Source of the DNA: Dehalococcoidales bacterium
GTDB lineage: Bacteria; Chloroflexota; Dehalococcoidia; Dehalococcoidales; JAUXAE01
Length of the DNA: 7,388 nucleotides
Direction of reading: 5' to 3'
Assembly (NCBI GenBank): GCA_030620035.1
Contig: JAUXAE010000055.1
Coordinates: 1 to 7,388 of the forward strand
Position 1 is the stretch's first letter. Each line of letters begins with the position of its first letter. The notes beneath the pieces are model-generated. The model was given only the letters and a program-made list of their open reading frames with translations. It did not search any database and had not been told where the DNA came from. The translations under genes and the position numbers were made by a program. This document shows, piece after piece, positions 1 to 5,527 of this stretch.

Positions 1-27
1 TATCATTCTTATCGCTTTGATTACCAT
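1..27 (-). CDS. Start of an unidentified gene, cut by the left edge
   Basis: Nine open codons (MVIKAIRMI) run off the left edge. The ATG at 27-25 has a strong ribosome binding site, GGGGGT followed by AAGAA, of the same type as the one before the zinc-ribbon gene upstream. It lies 32 nt after the stop of that gene on the same strand, so the two are probably co-transcribed. Too little protein is visible to name a function. The support is the ribosome binding site plus spacing, not homology. Confidence 0.5.
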
Positions 28-59
28 TTCTTACCCCCTAAAGCTCTATAGAACTTAGT

Positions 60-290
60 TCAGTCTTGACCTGCTAGCTGTCGCCACCTTTCCTCACCCA
101 GGCACTGGCGGGCTGAGGCACACCAATCAATGCATGATGGCATCCGCTGGCGGTAGACCATCTGGCCACACTTATGGCACTTAACCCTTACCTCGTCGGA
201 GAAGATTTCAACCTCGGTATTGCATTTGGGACACCTGTACAGGGCCACCCGTAGCTTTCTACTATCCTGGCCAGGACACTGAAATGTCAT
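60..290 (-). CDS. Small zinc-ribbon protein (76 aa), function unknown
   Basis: This is a small cytosolic protein rich in cysteine: C5, C20-P-K-C23, C38-H-K-C41, then C53, C57 and C63. The two CxxC knuckles (20-23 and 38-41) form a classical zinc ribbon. The C-terminal segment SCIDWCASARQCLGEERW adds three more cysteines and could form a second metal site. I start it at the inner ATG at 290 because AGGGGGTGA sits 6 nt upstream of it; an ATG eight codons earlier (314) has no ribosome binding site. I recall similar small proteins in Dehalococcoidia, sometimes labelled 'phosphohydrolase', but there is no hydrolase motif here, so I do not use that name. It lies downstream of a Crp/Fnr regulator and a Crp/Fnr-like palindrome, which suggests it belongs to that regulon. 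DNA, RNA or protein binding are all possible roles. Confidence 0.8.
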   Translation of the reverse strand: MTFQCPGQDSRKLRVALYRCPKCNTEVEIFSDEVRVKCHKCGQMVYRQRMPSCIDWCASARQCLGEERWRQLAGQD

Positions 291-331
291 CTTGTTCACC
301 CCCTGGCGATACATTTTCTAATTTTGATAAC

Positions 332-350
332 ATCATAAAACAGGATTATA
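332..350 (-). promoter_or_regulatory. Two candidate -10 elements for the zinc-ribbon gene
   Basis: On the minus strand a perfect TATAAT lies at 350-345 and a second hexamer, TATGAT, at 337-332. With TATAAT the start would be near 338, and the palindrome at 359-374 would cover the -35/spacer region (centre -28.5), which suits repression. With TATGAT the start would be near 325, and the palindrome centre falls at exactly -41.5, the classic class II activation position for Crp/Fnr proteins. The sequence alone cannot choose between them. Confidence 0.5.
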
Positions 351-358
351 CAAATTAC

Positions 359-374
359 TATGATTTAAATCATA
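359..374. promoter_or_regulatory. Perfect 16-bp palindrome, FNR-like operator
   Basis: TATGATTTAAATCATA is its own reverse complement. Its core TGAT-N4-ATCA matches the FNR consensus TTGAT-N4-ATCAA at 8 of 10 defined positions. It lies between the end of the crp/fnr-family gene and the start of the zinc-ribbon gene, on the promoter side of the latter. The neighbouring regulator keeps the Glu and Arg of the recognition helix that read a TGA/TCA core in this family, so it is the obvious candidate to bind here. Binding is inferred. Confidence 0.6.
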
Positions 375-426
375 TAAGAGACAGACACAGGAAATTACCT
401 ATCCGGGGAGGGCATTGGCTAAGCTT

Positions 427-1107
427 CTAGACCTTCGGTGGCCCTTCGGCCAGCAGCCTGAGCTTGGTCTCGTCCAGGATAGTTATCTGGCCCCGGGCAG
501 AACGGATGATTTTACCGTCCTTCAAACGGCTCATAAAGCGGATCGCCGTCTCGGTAGTGGTACCGGCCATATCGGCTATCTCCTGCCGGGTAAAGGGTAG
601 GGTAGCACCCAGCTTGGCCGAAAGCATGAGCAGTGTCCGGGCAAGGCGTTGCTGGGCCCTCTCCCCGGCCAGGTCTTTAAGACGTCCCTGGGCATCCCTG
701 AGCCGCCCGCCAAGGACATTGATAATTCCCAGAGCCACCTGGGGGCGACTGGAGAGAAATGACAGAAGACTGTCTTTCTTAATAGCCATTACCTGGCTCT
801 CGGTAACAGCCTGGGCTGAAGCCGGATAGGGCTTACCTTCAAAAACGGCCACCTCACCAAACATCTCACCGGGGCCAAAGAAGGCAATAATGACCTCCTT
901 GCCCAGAGAGGAGTGCTTTAGAACCTTTATCCTGCCCTCAACAACAATATAGAAATAGTCTGGGGCATCCCCTTCCCAGAAGACATACTCACCGGACCCA
1001 AAGCTACGCGCCGTCATCAGCCGGGATAGCTCAACCAGTTCAGCCTCACTTAGACTGGAGAAAATAAGTGCCTGCTTTAGAATATCAACACTAAACTCAT
1101 GGGGCAA
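427..1107 (-). CDS. Crp/Fnr-family transcriptional regulator
   Basis: This is a 226-residue cytosolic DNA-binding regulator of normal family length. Residues about 12-120 form the cyclic-nucleotide-binding-type beta-roll (GPGEMFGEVAVFEG at 78-91). A long dimer helix spans about 120-155, and a winged helix-turn-helix spans about 155-212, with TRQEIADMAGTTTETAIRF as the helix-turn-helix. Recognition-helix E186 and R190 match the ExxxR pattern of Crp/Fnr proteins that read TGA half-sites. The protein has no cysteine at all, so it cannot carry an FNR-type Fe-S cluster. The phosphate-binding Arg-Ser of true CRP is replaced by PASA (95-98), so cAMP binding is unlikely; the effector is unknown. It starts with TTG, preceded by AAGGA 8 nt away. 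The gene begins only 33 nt after tRNA-Leu, so it is probably transcribed with it. An FNR-like palindrome lies just downstream. Confidence 0.92.
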   Translation of the reverse strand: MPHEFSVDILKQALIFSSLSEAELVELSRLMTARSFGSGEYVFWEGDAPDYFYIVVEGRIKVLKHSSLGKEVIIAFFGPGEMFGEVAVFEGKPYPASAQAVTESQVMAIKKDSLLSFLSSRPQVALGIINVLGGRLRDAQGRLKDLAGERAQQRLARTLLMLSAKLGATLPFTRQEIADMAGTTTETAIRFMSRLKDGKIIRSARGQITILDETKLRLLAEGPPKV

Positions 1108-1140
1108 AGCTATTATCCTTCTTTACCGGCTAAAACCGAG

Positions 1141-1225
1141 TGGTGGGGAAGGGGGGACTCGAACCCCCACGCCTTGCGGCACATGATCCTAAATCATGCT
1201 CGTCTGCCAATTCCGACACTTCCCC
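1141..1225 (-). tRNA. tRNA-Leu (anticodon TAG), CCA encoded
   Basis: The minus strand folds as a full class II tRNA. The 7-bp acceptor stem is GGGGAAG/CTTCCCC. The anticodon stem CATGA/TCATG carries loop TTTAGGA, with anticodon TAG reading CUA and other CUN leucine codons. A long variable arm (TGCCGCAAGGCGT) is present, as expected for tRNA-Leu, and the T arm is GGGGG-TTCGAGT-CCCCC. The discriminator A and a genomically encoded CCA follow. It is upstream of, and co-oriented with, the Crp/Fnr-family gene. Confidence 0.97.
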
Positions 1226-1241
1226 CTAAAGACGCTTTGTT

Positions 1242-1274
1242 ATTTTACCATAGATATTTCTATAAGCTAAACAA
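1242..1274 (-). promoter_or_regulatory. Candidate promoter of tRNA-Leu and the regulator
   Basis: On the minus strand TTGTTT (1274-1269) is followed after 16 nt by TATGGT (1252-1247), with a second possible -10, TAAAAT, at 1247-1242. Either would start transcription 10-15 nt before the mature tRNA. The -35 box matches consensus only in TTG, so the call is modest. The spacer contains one arm of the inverted repeat described at 1258-1308. Confidence 0.4.
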
Positions 1275-1308
1275 TGCCCCAACCATGGGGTAGACAGAGC
1301 TTATAGAA
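1258..1308. repeat. 11-bp inverted repeat in the divergent promoter region
   Basis: TTCTATAAGCT (1258-1268) and its exact reverse complement AGCTTATAGAA (1298-1308) are 29 nt apart. They flank a small inner hairpin, CCCC-AACCAT-GGGG. Read toward each gene, the same AGCTTATAGAA element sits between the -35 and -10 boxes of both divergent promoters (tRNA-Leu to the left, fmdB to the right). A shared dimeric operator is the simplest reading. A cruciform or an RNA hairpin is the alternative. Confidence 0.6.
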
Positions 1309-1319
1309 TCTACTATGAT
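1291..1319 (+). promoter_or_regulatory. Sigma70-type promoter of fmdB
   Basis: TAGACA (1291-1296, 5 of 6 to TTGACA), a 17-nt spacer and TATGAT (1314-1319, 5 of 6 to TATAAT) give a predicted start near 1326 and a leader of about 44 nt. The spacer contains the right arm of the 11-bp inverted repeat. Confidence 0.65.
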
Positions 1320-1369
1320 AGAGATGGTGCTGGAGGTTTTGTTTTAAGCAAATAGTTGAGGAGGTAACT

Positions 1370-1624
1370 ATGCCTATCTACGAATACGAATGTATTGATT
1401 GCGGCCATAAGTTTGAACTTCACCGCAGTATTGATGATAGAGATAAGCCGGCCAAATGTCCCAAGTGTGGTGCCGAACATGTTAAGAGGGCCTTCGGTAG
1501 CTTCATTTCACCCCATTACAGGGGTGTTCACTTCAAAAAACAGGTTGAAGGGGGCAAACCCAGTAAAAAGATTCACCTGGGGTATCAGACAAAACCTACA
1601 CGATGGGGGCATTCACGCCGCTAA
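1370..1624 (+). CDS. FmdB-family zinc-ribbon protein
   Basis: This 84-residue protein opens with MPIYEYECIDCGHKFEL, the hallmark of the FmdB/Zn_ribbon_8 family. Cys pairs C8/C11 and C30/C33 make one zinc ribbon, and the first 45 residues match the family well. FmdB proteins are widespread and were named from a putative formamidase-operon regulator; their molecular role is not established. The tail (about 46-84) is basic, without further cysteines, and looks lineage-specific. The start is secure: GGAGGT at 1360-1365 lies 4 nt before ATG. The gene is monocistronic as far as I can see. It has a good promoter upstream and is divergent from tRNA-Leu, and the next gene has its own promoter. Confidence 0.88.
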   Translation: MPIYEYECIDCGHKFELHRSIDDRDKPAKCPKCGAEHVKRAFGSFISPHYRGVHFKKQVEGGKPSKKIHLGYQTKPTRWGHSRR

Positions 1625-1755
1625 AGCATATCATGTCTCCGCTAATCTGGCCTTACCTCTAATTCTGTGACCGGCGAATAGAAGTGGATAGAGCGCAGAT
1701 AGCATCCTAAACCAGAATCGTCTGCCAGTCCCGGCAATTCCTCGTGATTACTCCG

Positions 1756-1775
1756 GGGTAAGCCACGGTTTACCC
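1756..1775. other. Inverted repeat in the 276-nt gap after fmdB
   Basis: GGGTAA (1756-1761) pairs with TTACCC (1770-1775), with an extra G-T pair and a CCACGG loop. No T-run follows, so it is not a classical intrinsic terminator. It lies 28 nt before the -35 box of the protease promoter and could end fmdB transcription in a factor-assisted way, or be an operator. The rest of 1625-1803 holds nothing I recognise. Confidence 0.3.
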
Positions 1776-1803
1776 ACCTACTACCGCACCTTGGCCCTAC
1801 AGA

Positions 1804-1832
1804 TTGACAACGCCATGATGAAGAAGTATAAC
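1804..1832 (+). promoter_or_regulatory. Near-consensus sigma70 promoter of the serine protease gene
   Basis: A perfect TTGACA (1804-1809), a 17-nt spacer and TATAAC (1827-1832) match the sigma70 consensus at 11 of 12 positions. Transcription should start near 1839, giving a leader of about 60 nt. This is the strongest promoter in the window and implies high basal expression of the protease unless it is repressed. Confidence 0.8.
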
Positions 1833-1900
1833 AGGAATACTAAATTAGCTAGATTTTTATCTGAAGGTACCGGGTAAAAATTCGGCAAGGAGGAGCAGGG

Positions 1901-2776
1901 ATGAATAAATGGGTGCTCATTCCAATTATCATCATTCTAGCGGCCAGTACTGTTACCAATGGCTATTTTTACCTACAGGAGAGCGATAGGCTGGATAATG
2001 CTCAATCTGAAATAGTTACTCTTCAAGGAAGTGTTTCAACTCTTGGCTGGGATGTATCCACTCTTCAAGGAAGTGTTGCAACTCTTGGCGGGGATGTATC
2101 CACTCTTCAAGGAAATGTCTCAACTCTTGGCGAGGATGTATCTAACCTTGAGGCGAATATTGCCATTCTGCGGGACTATAGCCATGCTGTGATAGATGTA
2201 GCCGCCGCGCTGGAGCCAACTGTGGTCAGGATTGAAACATCTAATGGCGCTGGCTCCGGCGTCATCATTGACGGCACCGGATATGTGCTAACGAACTATC
2301 ATGTCGTAGAAGACACTACCTCAGTTCAAATTACACTTACGACTGGTGAGCAGTATCAGGCTGCTGTCATCGCTAGCGATGAAGATAGAGACCTGGCCAT
2401 AATAGAGATTAACTCTAGCCGCACTGATTTTCCTGAGGCTACCCTAGGTTCGTCGCAGGACACAGCTATTGGTGATGGAGTGCTGACCATCGGCTATCCT
2501 TATCCCTTTGATCTTGAGGGGGAGGCATCATTTAGTATGGGCATAGTATCGGCTTTCCGAACTATGGATGACTATGACTGGATCCAGACTGATGCTGCTG
2601 CCAACCCGGGCAATAGCGGCGGTCCCCTGGTTAACCTTGATGGTGAGGTTATCGGCATTATCACCAGGGGTTATTATTTAGCCAGTGTTTATGGCGAGAG
2701 AATATTTGCCAGCGGTCTCACCTTCGCCGTTCCTATTGATGAAGCCAAGCTCTTTATTCAAAATAATATAGGCTGA
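1901..2776 (+). CDS. Membrane-anchored HtrA/DegP-like serine protease without PDZ domain
   Basis: This is a 291-residue trypsin-fold protease expected on the outer face of the membrane. Residues about 4-24 are a hydrophobic signal anchor with no evident cleavage site. Residues 38-92 are seven-residue repeats of the type VSTLxGx, with V and L at a/d-like positions, forming a probable coiled-coil stalk. The protease domain runs from about 95 to 288. Its triad is visible as H134 (TNYHVV), D164 (DRDLAII) and S239 (NPGNSGGPL), with the HtrA signature GSGVIIDGTGYVLTNYHV. HtrA proteins normally carry one or two PDZ domains after the protease; here the protein stops at the end of the fold. It may therefore oligomerise or sense through the stalk instead. 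The start is secure, with AAGGAGGAG before ATG. Substrates cannot be told from sequence; protein quality control outside the cytoplasm is the family role. Confidence 0.9.
   Translation: MNKWVLIPIIIILAASTVTNGYFYLQESDRLDNAQSEIVTLQGSVSTLGWDVSTLQGSVATLGGDVSTLQGNVSTLGEDVSNLEANIAILRDYSHAVIDVAAALEPTVVRIETSNGAGSGVIIDGTGYVLTNYHVVEDTTSVQITLTTGEQYQAAVIASDEDRDLAIIEINSSRTDFPEATLGSSQDTAIGDGVLTIGYPYPFDLEGEASFSMGIVSAFRTMDDYDWIQTDAAANPGNSGGPLVNLDGEVIGIITRGYYLASVYGERIFASGLTFAVPIDEAKLFIQNNIG
2027..2152 (+). repeat. Three 42-bp tandem repeats encoding the protease stalk
   Basis: Units lie at 2027-2068, 2069-2110 and 2111-2152. The first two differ at only two of 42 positions by eye, while the third has diverged more. 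Each encodes two heptads. The near identity at DNA level suggests recent duplication and possible length variation between strains. Confidence 0.85.
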
Positions 2777-2872
2777 GTCGGCTTAGGCAATAAAGGGTTC
2801 TTAGGGAAATGGGTTAACCCTGAATATGGTATAGTATAGACAATAAACTACGCCTGCCTACTGAAGAGCGGT

Positions 2873-3241
2873 ATGTGGTTTTTTCTCTTTGGCAATAAGG
2901 GCTATTATGACCATCTAGGCTATATCGTTACCAAGTGCCCGGAGTGCCGGGCATCTGGCGTATTTTCCGTGGAACAGGAACGGAAGAAATTCACGGTGTA
3001 TTTTGTGCCCACCCTCCAATACTCAAAAAAACAATTCATTGTCTGTACTAACTGCCACCAGAGGTTTGAGGTTGCTGACGAACTTAGGCCCGAGATAGCC
3101 AGGAGGCTTATGAGCCAAAAAGAGCTGTCCTCGGTGATGCCGCAGAAAAAACTGGCCAGCATACTCCACTGTCCAAGCTGTCAGGGAGAGCTAACCGAGA
3201 AGATGGCCTACTGCCCACAGTGCGGCCGGAAGCTAAAATAA
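2873..3241 (+). CDS. Double zinc-ribbon protein (122 aa)
   Basis: The protein carries two metal sites. The first is C22-PE-C25 with C58-TN-C61, in a layout (MWFFLFGNKG..., LGYIVTKCPEC, FTVYFVPTLQYSKKQFIVC) that resembles the zinc_ribbon_15 type. The second, at the C-terminus, is C100-PS-C103 with C114-PQ-C117, a compact ribbon of the kind common at protein ends. A charged helical linker (about 66-98) joins them. A mildly hydrophobic N-terminus is present, but there is no clear membrane helix. Function is unknown; such proteins often bind nucleic acids or act as scaffolds. The ribosome binding site is weak. It is followed after 30 nt by the ATP-grasp gene, so the two are likely co-transcribed. 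The 96-nt gap before it contains the palindrome GGGTTAACCC (2811-2820) and a TATAGT hexamer (2830-2835) without a good -35 box. Confidence 0.8.
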   Translation: MWFFLFGNKGYYDHLGYIVTKCPECRASGVFSVEQERKKFTVYFVPTLQYSKKQFIVCTNCHQRFEVADELRPEIARRLMSQKELSSVMPQKKLASILHCPSCQGELTEKMAYCPQCGRKLK

Positions 3242-3271
3242 GAATATGAATTGCTACTTTCGGGGAGGGCA

Positions 3272-4177
3272 ATGAAAGGTTGGATCCTCTATAAAGATTC
3301 AGCTGGCAGCTTGAAGCCAGAAGCGTATGAGATAAATCGTTTCGTAGAAGTGGCCGGTGAAAATGGAATAGAAATACAAGTTCTTAAACCGGAGCAGTTT
3401 GACTTGATTGTTACCCAAGAGGATAGAAAGAGCATGCTAATTGAAGGAGAAACGGCAGCACTACCCGACTTTCTACTCCCCAGGATGGGTGCCGGCACCA
3501 CATACTTCGCCCTAGCCGTCATCCGCCACCTGGAGAGACTGGGCGTTAATTCTATTAACTCGTCTCAAAGCATAGATACTGTTAAGGACAAACTATTTAC
3601 CCAGCAGATCTTGGCCGAAAACAGCCTTCCAGTTCCCAAGACCATGCTGGTAAAATTTCCGGCTGATGTAAATCTGGTGGAGAGAAATTTAGGCTTTCCC
3701 GTTGTCGCCAAGACCCTTTCTGGCTCACAGGGCATCGGTGTTTTTCTGGCTGAGTCCAGATCTAAATTTGAGGATTTGATGCAACTGATTGAAGAAACAA
3801 ACAGCCGGGCAAATATTATCCTGCAGGAATTTATTGCCGCCAGTAGAGGCCGGGATTTGCGGGTATTTACCATCGGTGGCCGCGTTATAGCCTGTATGGA
3901 GAGAAGGGCAAGGGAAGGTGACTTCAAGACAAACTATTCAAGGGGAGGTCTAGTAAGTCAATTTGAGGTAACACCTGAAATCGAATGGTTGGCTACTGAA
4001 ACCTCACGCCTTCTTGGCCTGGATATCGCCGGGATTGACCTTTTATTTGATGGTCAGCATTTTAAGGTGTGCGAGGCCAACTCATCCCCTGGTTTTGAGG
4101 GATTAGAAAAATGTTGCCGGGCCAATATTCCTCAGGAGATATACGATTTTATCAGAATACGTCTAGGCATGCGTTAA
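3272..4177 (+). CDS. RimK-type ATP-grasp ligase
   Basis: This 301-residue cytosolic enzyme is of the ATP-grasp superfamily, RimK/LysX/MptN branch. It should form an amide bond between a carboxylate, activated as acyl phosphate, and an amine. Visible elements are TVKDKLF (103-109) for nucleotide contact, K147 with the glycine-rich loop SGSQGIGV (150-157), and the hinge ILQEF (183-187). D195 and R197 lie in GRDLRVF, D256 in GIDLLF, and Mg-binding E268/N270 in CEANSSPGFEGLEK, the RimK signature. I start at the ATG at 3272, because GGGGAGG lies just before it and MKGWILY aligns with the usual RimK N-terminus. A TTG seven codons earlier lacks a ribosome binding site. The substrate cannot be assigned: glutamylation of a protein (RimK), of a cofactor, or an amino-acid carrier reaction are all possible. 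The neighbouring yggS and zinc-ribbon genes do not settle it. Confidence 0.88.
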   Translation: MKGWILYKDSAGSLKPEAYEINRFVEVAGENGIEIQVLKPEQFDLIVTQEDRKSMLIEGETAALPDFLLPRMGAGTTYFALAVIRHLERLGVNSINSSQSIDTVKDKLFTQQILAENSLPVPKTMLVKFPADVNLVERNLGFPVVAKTLSGSQGIGVFLAESRSKFEDLMQLIEETNSRANIILQEFIAASRGRDLRVFTIGGRVIACMERRAREGDFKTNYSRGGLVSQFEVTPEIEWLATETSRLLGLDIAGIDLLFDGQHFKVCEANSSPGFEGLEKCCRANIPQEIYDFIRIRLGMR

Positions 4178-4214
4178 GCTAAAGCAATGCGACTAATCAG
4201 GTTACTTCCGACTG

Positions 4215-4859
4215 ATGATAAAACAGAATGTCAGCCGAATATTGAGTGAACTGCCCAGCGGGGTTAAGCTGGTAGCCGCCGCCAAGACGAGACAGCCGGC
4301 AGAGGTCCTAGAAGCGGTTGAGGCCGGCGCTGAGATTATCGGGGAAAACTATATTCAGGAAGCGGAAAGGGCCTATGAGATAGTCGGCAGTAGGGCTAAA
4401 TGGCACTTTATCGGCCACCTGCAGAAGAACAAGGTAAAAAAGGTGGCCGCCATGTTTGACATGATAGAGACCGTTGACAGCCTCGAAATTGCCCGGGAGC
4501 TTGATAAGCGGTGTGCTCAGGCCGGCAAGGTGATGCCGGTTTTGATTGAGATAAACAGCGGCCGTGAGGGGCAAAAATCGGGTGTCTTCCCCGAGGAGGC
4601 TGAGCAGCTAATAAAAGAGGTTTCGGCCCTTAAGAACATAAGGGTAACGGGGCTTATGACCATGGGGCCCTACTGTCCCAACCCGGAGGATTCAAGGCCC
4701 TATTTTAAGGCCACAAGGCAATTATTTGAAAGAATCAGAAATCTGAAAATACCCAATGTGGCCATAAAATATCTCTCAATGGGCATGTCAGACTCCTACA
4801 AGATTGCCCTAGAAGAGGGGGCCAATATAGTCAGGATAGGCAGTAGAATCTTTGCTTAG
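4215..4859 (+). CDS. YggS/PLPBP-family pyridoxal phosphate homeostasis protein
   Basis: This is a 214-residue single-domain TIM-barrel protein that binds PLP but has no known catalytic activity; family members keep free PLP and amino-acid pools balanced. K24 in VAAAKTRQ is the PLP lysine. Further family blocks are IGENYIQEA (42-50), WHFIGHLQKNKVKK (63-76), IEINSGREGQKSGV (111-124), VTGLMTMGP (144-152) and the C-terminal LSMGMSDSYKIALEEGANIVRIGSRIFA region with the phosphate-binding loop. The N-terminus is about 15 residues shorter than in E. coli YggS but still leads into the first strand. The ATG has no close ribosome binding site; AGGT lies 12 nt away, and translation may rely on coupling to the ATP-grasp gene, which ends 37 nt upstream. 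It is convergent with the HAD gene, with only 14 nt between stops and no terminator hairpin seen. Confidence 0.93.
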   Translation: MIKQNVSRILSELPSGVKLVAAAKTRQPAEVLEAVEAGAEIIGENYIQEAERAYEIVGSRAKWHFIGHLQKNKVKKVAAMFDMIETVDSLEIARELDKRCAQAGKVMPVLIEINSGREGQKSGVFPEEAEQLIKEVSALKNIRVTGLMTMGPYCPNPEDSRPYFKATRQLFERIRNLKIPNVAIKYLSMGMSDSYKIALEEGANIVRIGSRIFA

Positions 4860-4873
4860 CGGCACTATGGTTA

Positions 4874-5527
4874 CTATAAAAGCTCCAATCCCTTAAAGAT
4901 ATCATTAAGGTCGCTAAAGGGCATACAGTTAAGCTTCGTCTGCCGGCAGTAAGCTAGCAGACGCCCGGTGGCAAAGGTATGGTGAGCCAATCCGGCCGAT
5001 GGGATATCTGAGGGGCCATTGCCTACATATATTAGGCGATAGCCTCTTTCTAGGAAAAGCCTGGAATATGTCTCCTTGAATCCATCCTGTAGCTGGCTGC
5101 CCCCGGGCCCGATGTAGCGGGCATCAATGCCGCCAGAACTAAACCGGGTTTGTGCCGCCAGCACCTCAATATTCTTCAAACCCACATCAGACAAAATTAT
5201 TTTTATATAGAAGTCCAGGCCATTGCTTACGATGACAAAGCGAAACCCCTTCATCCGGCAGTATTGAATCAACTCAGGGAGGCCGTCTCGGGTCCTGGCC
5301 TTTTCCCTGACGAATCTGATTAGATTTGGCCTGTTCTCTTTGACCATGGCAAAGGCGCTGGTATTAAAGCGGCCGACAGATATCCTGCCCTCCTGATACT
5401 CCCTAAGCAACCGCCGCCAGTCCCCGTCGGCGAAGGCGTCTAGTATCAGGAAGCCGACATCCTGCTGGGTTATGGTGCCGTCAAAATCACACTGAACTAT
5501 GGTTTTGACTGCTTCAGTTGGGCTCAT
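4874..5527 (-). CDS. MtnX-like HAD phosphatase
   Basis: This 217-residue cytosolic HAD-superfamily hydrolase belongs to the phosphoserine-phosphatase-like type (subclass I). Motif I is CDFDGT with D14 as nucleophile and D16 as acid/base. A helical cap follows (about 20-80). Motif II is S101 in VIVSNGLDFYI, and motif III is K151 in GFKETYS. Motif IV is VGNGPSD (168-174), in which the usual first Asp of GDxxSD is Asn (N170) while D174 is kept. The N-terminal part and NGLDFYI resemble MtnX, the methionine-salvage phosphatase acting on hydroxy-ketomethylthiopentenyl phosphate. No other salvage gene is present, so that substrate is only a possibility. Its ATG overlaps the deformylase stop as TAATG, with GGGGA just before it, indicating translational coupling. 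Confidence 0.85.
   Translation of the reverse strand: MSPTEAVKTIVQCDFDGTITQQDVGFLILDAFADGDWRRLLREYQEGRISVGRFNTSAFAMVKENRPNLIRFVREKARTRDGLPELIQYCRMKGFRFVIVSNGLDFYIKIILSDVGLKNIEVLAAQTRFSSGGIDARYIGPGGSQLQDGFKETYSRLFLERGYRLIYVGNGPSDIPSAGLAHHTFATGRLLAYCRQTKLNCMPFSDLNDIFKGLELL

Noticed and set aside
427..1107. True FNR (oxygen-sensing) or true CRP (cAMP-sensing) assignment
   Set aside because: The protein has no cysteines for an Fe-S cluster and lacks the Arg-Ser cAMP-contact pair, so only the family name is given.
1099..1293. Open frame across tRNA-Leu (WWGRGDSNPHALRH type)
   Set aside because: It is a translation of the antisense of tRNA-Leu, a common false protein, and it overlaps the start of the Crp/Fnr gene.
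1692..1877. 61-codon open frame (contains SGVSHGLPTYYRTLALQIDN) as a possible gene remnant
   Set aside because: There is no good start or ribosome binding site. It also contains the near-consensus promoter TTGACA-N17-TATAAC, so the stretch is better explained as a regulatory region. A decayed gene fragment remains possible but unsupported.
3251..3271. TTG start seven codons upstream for the ATP-grasp gene
   Set aside because: It has no ribosome binding site, while the ATG at 3272 follows GGGGAGG and gives the usual family N-terminus.
2873..4177. LysW/LysX lysine or arginine biosynthesis pair
   Set aside because: The zinc-ribbon protein is longer than LysW and lacks its acidic body and C-terminal Glu. 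No other lysine-pathway gene is nearby.
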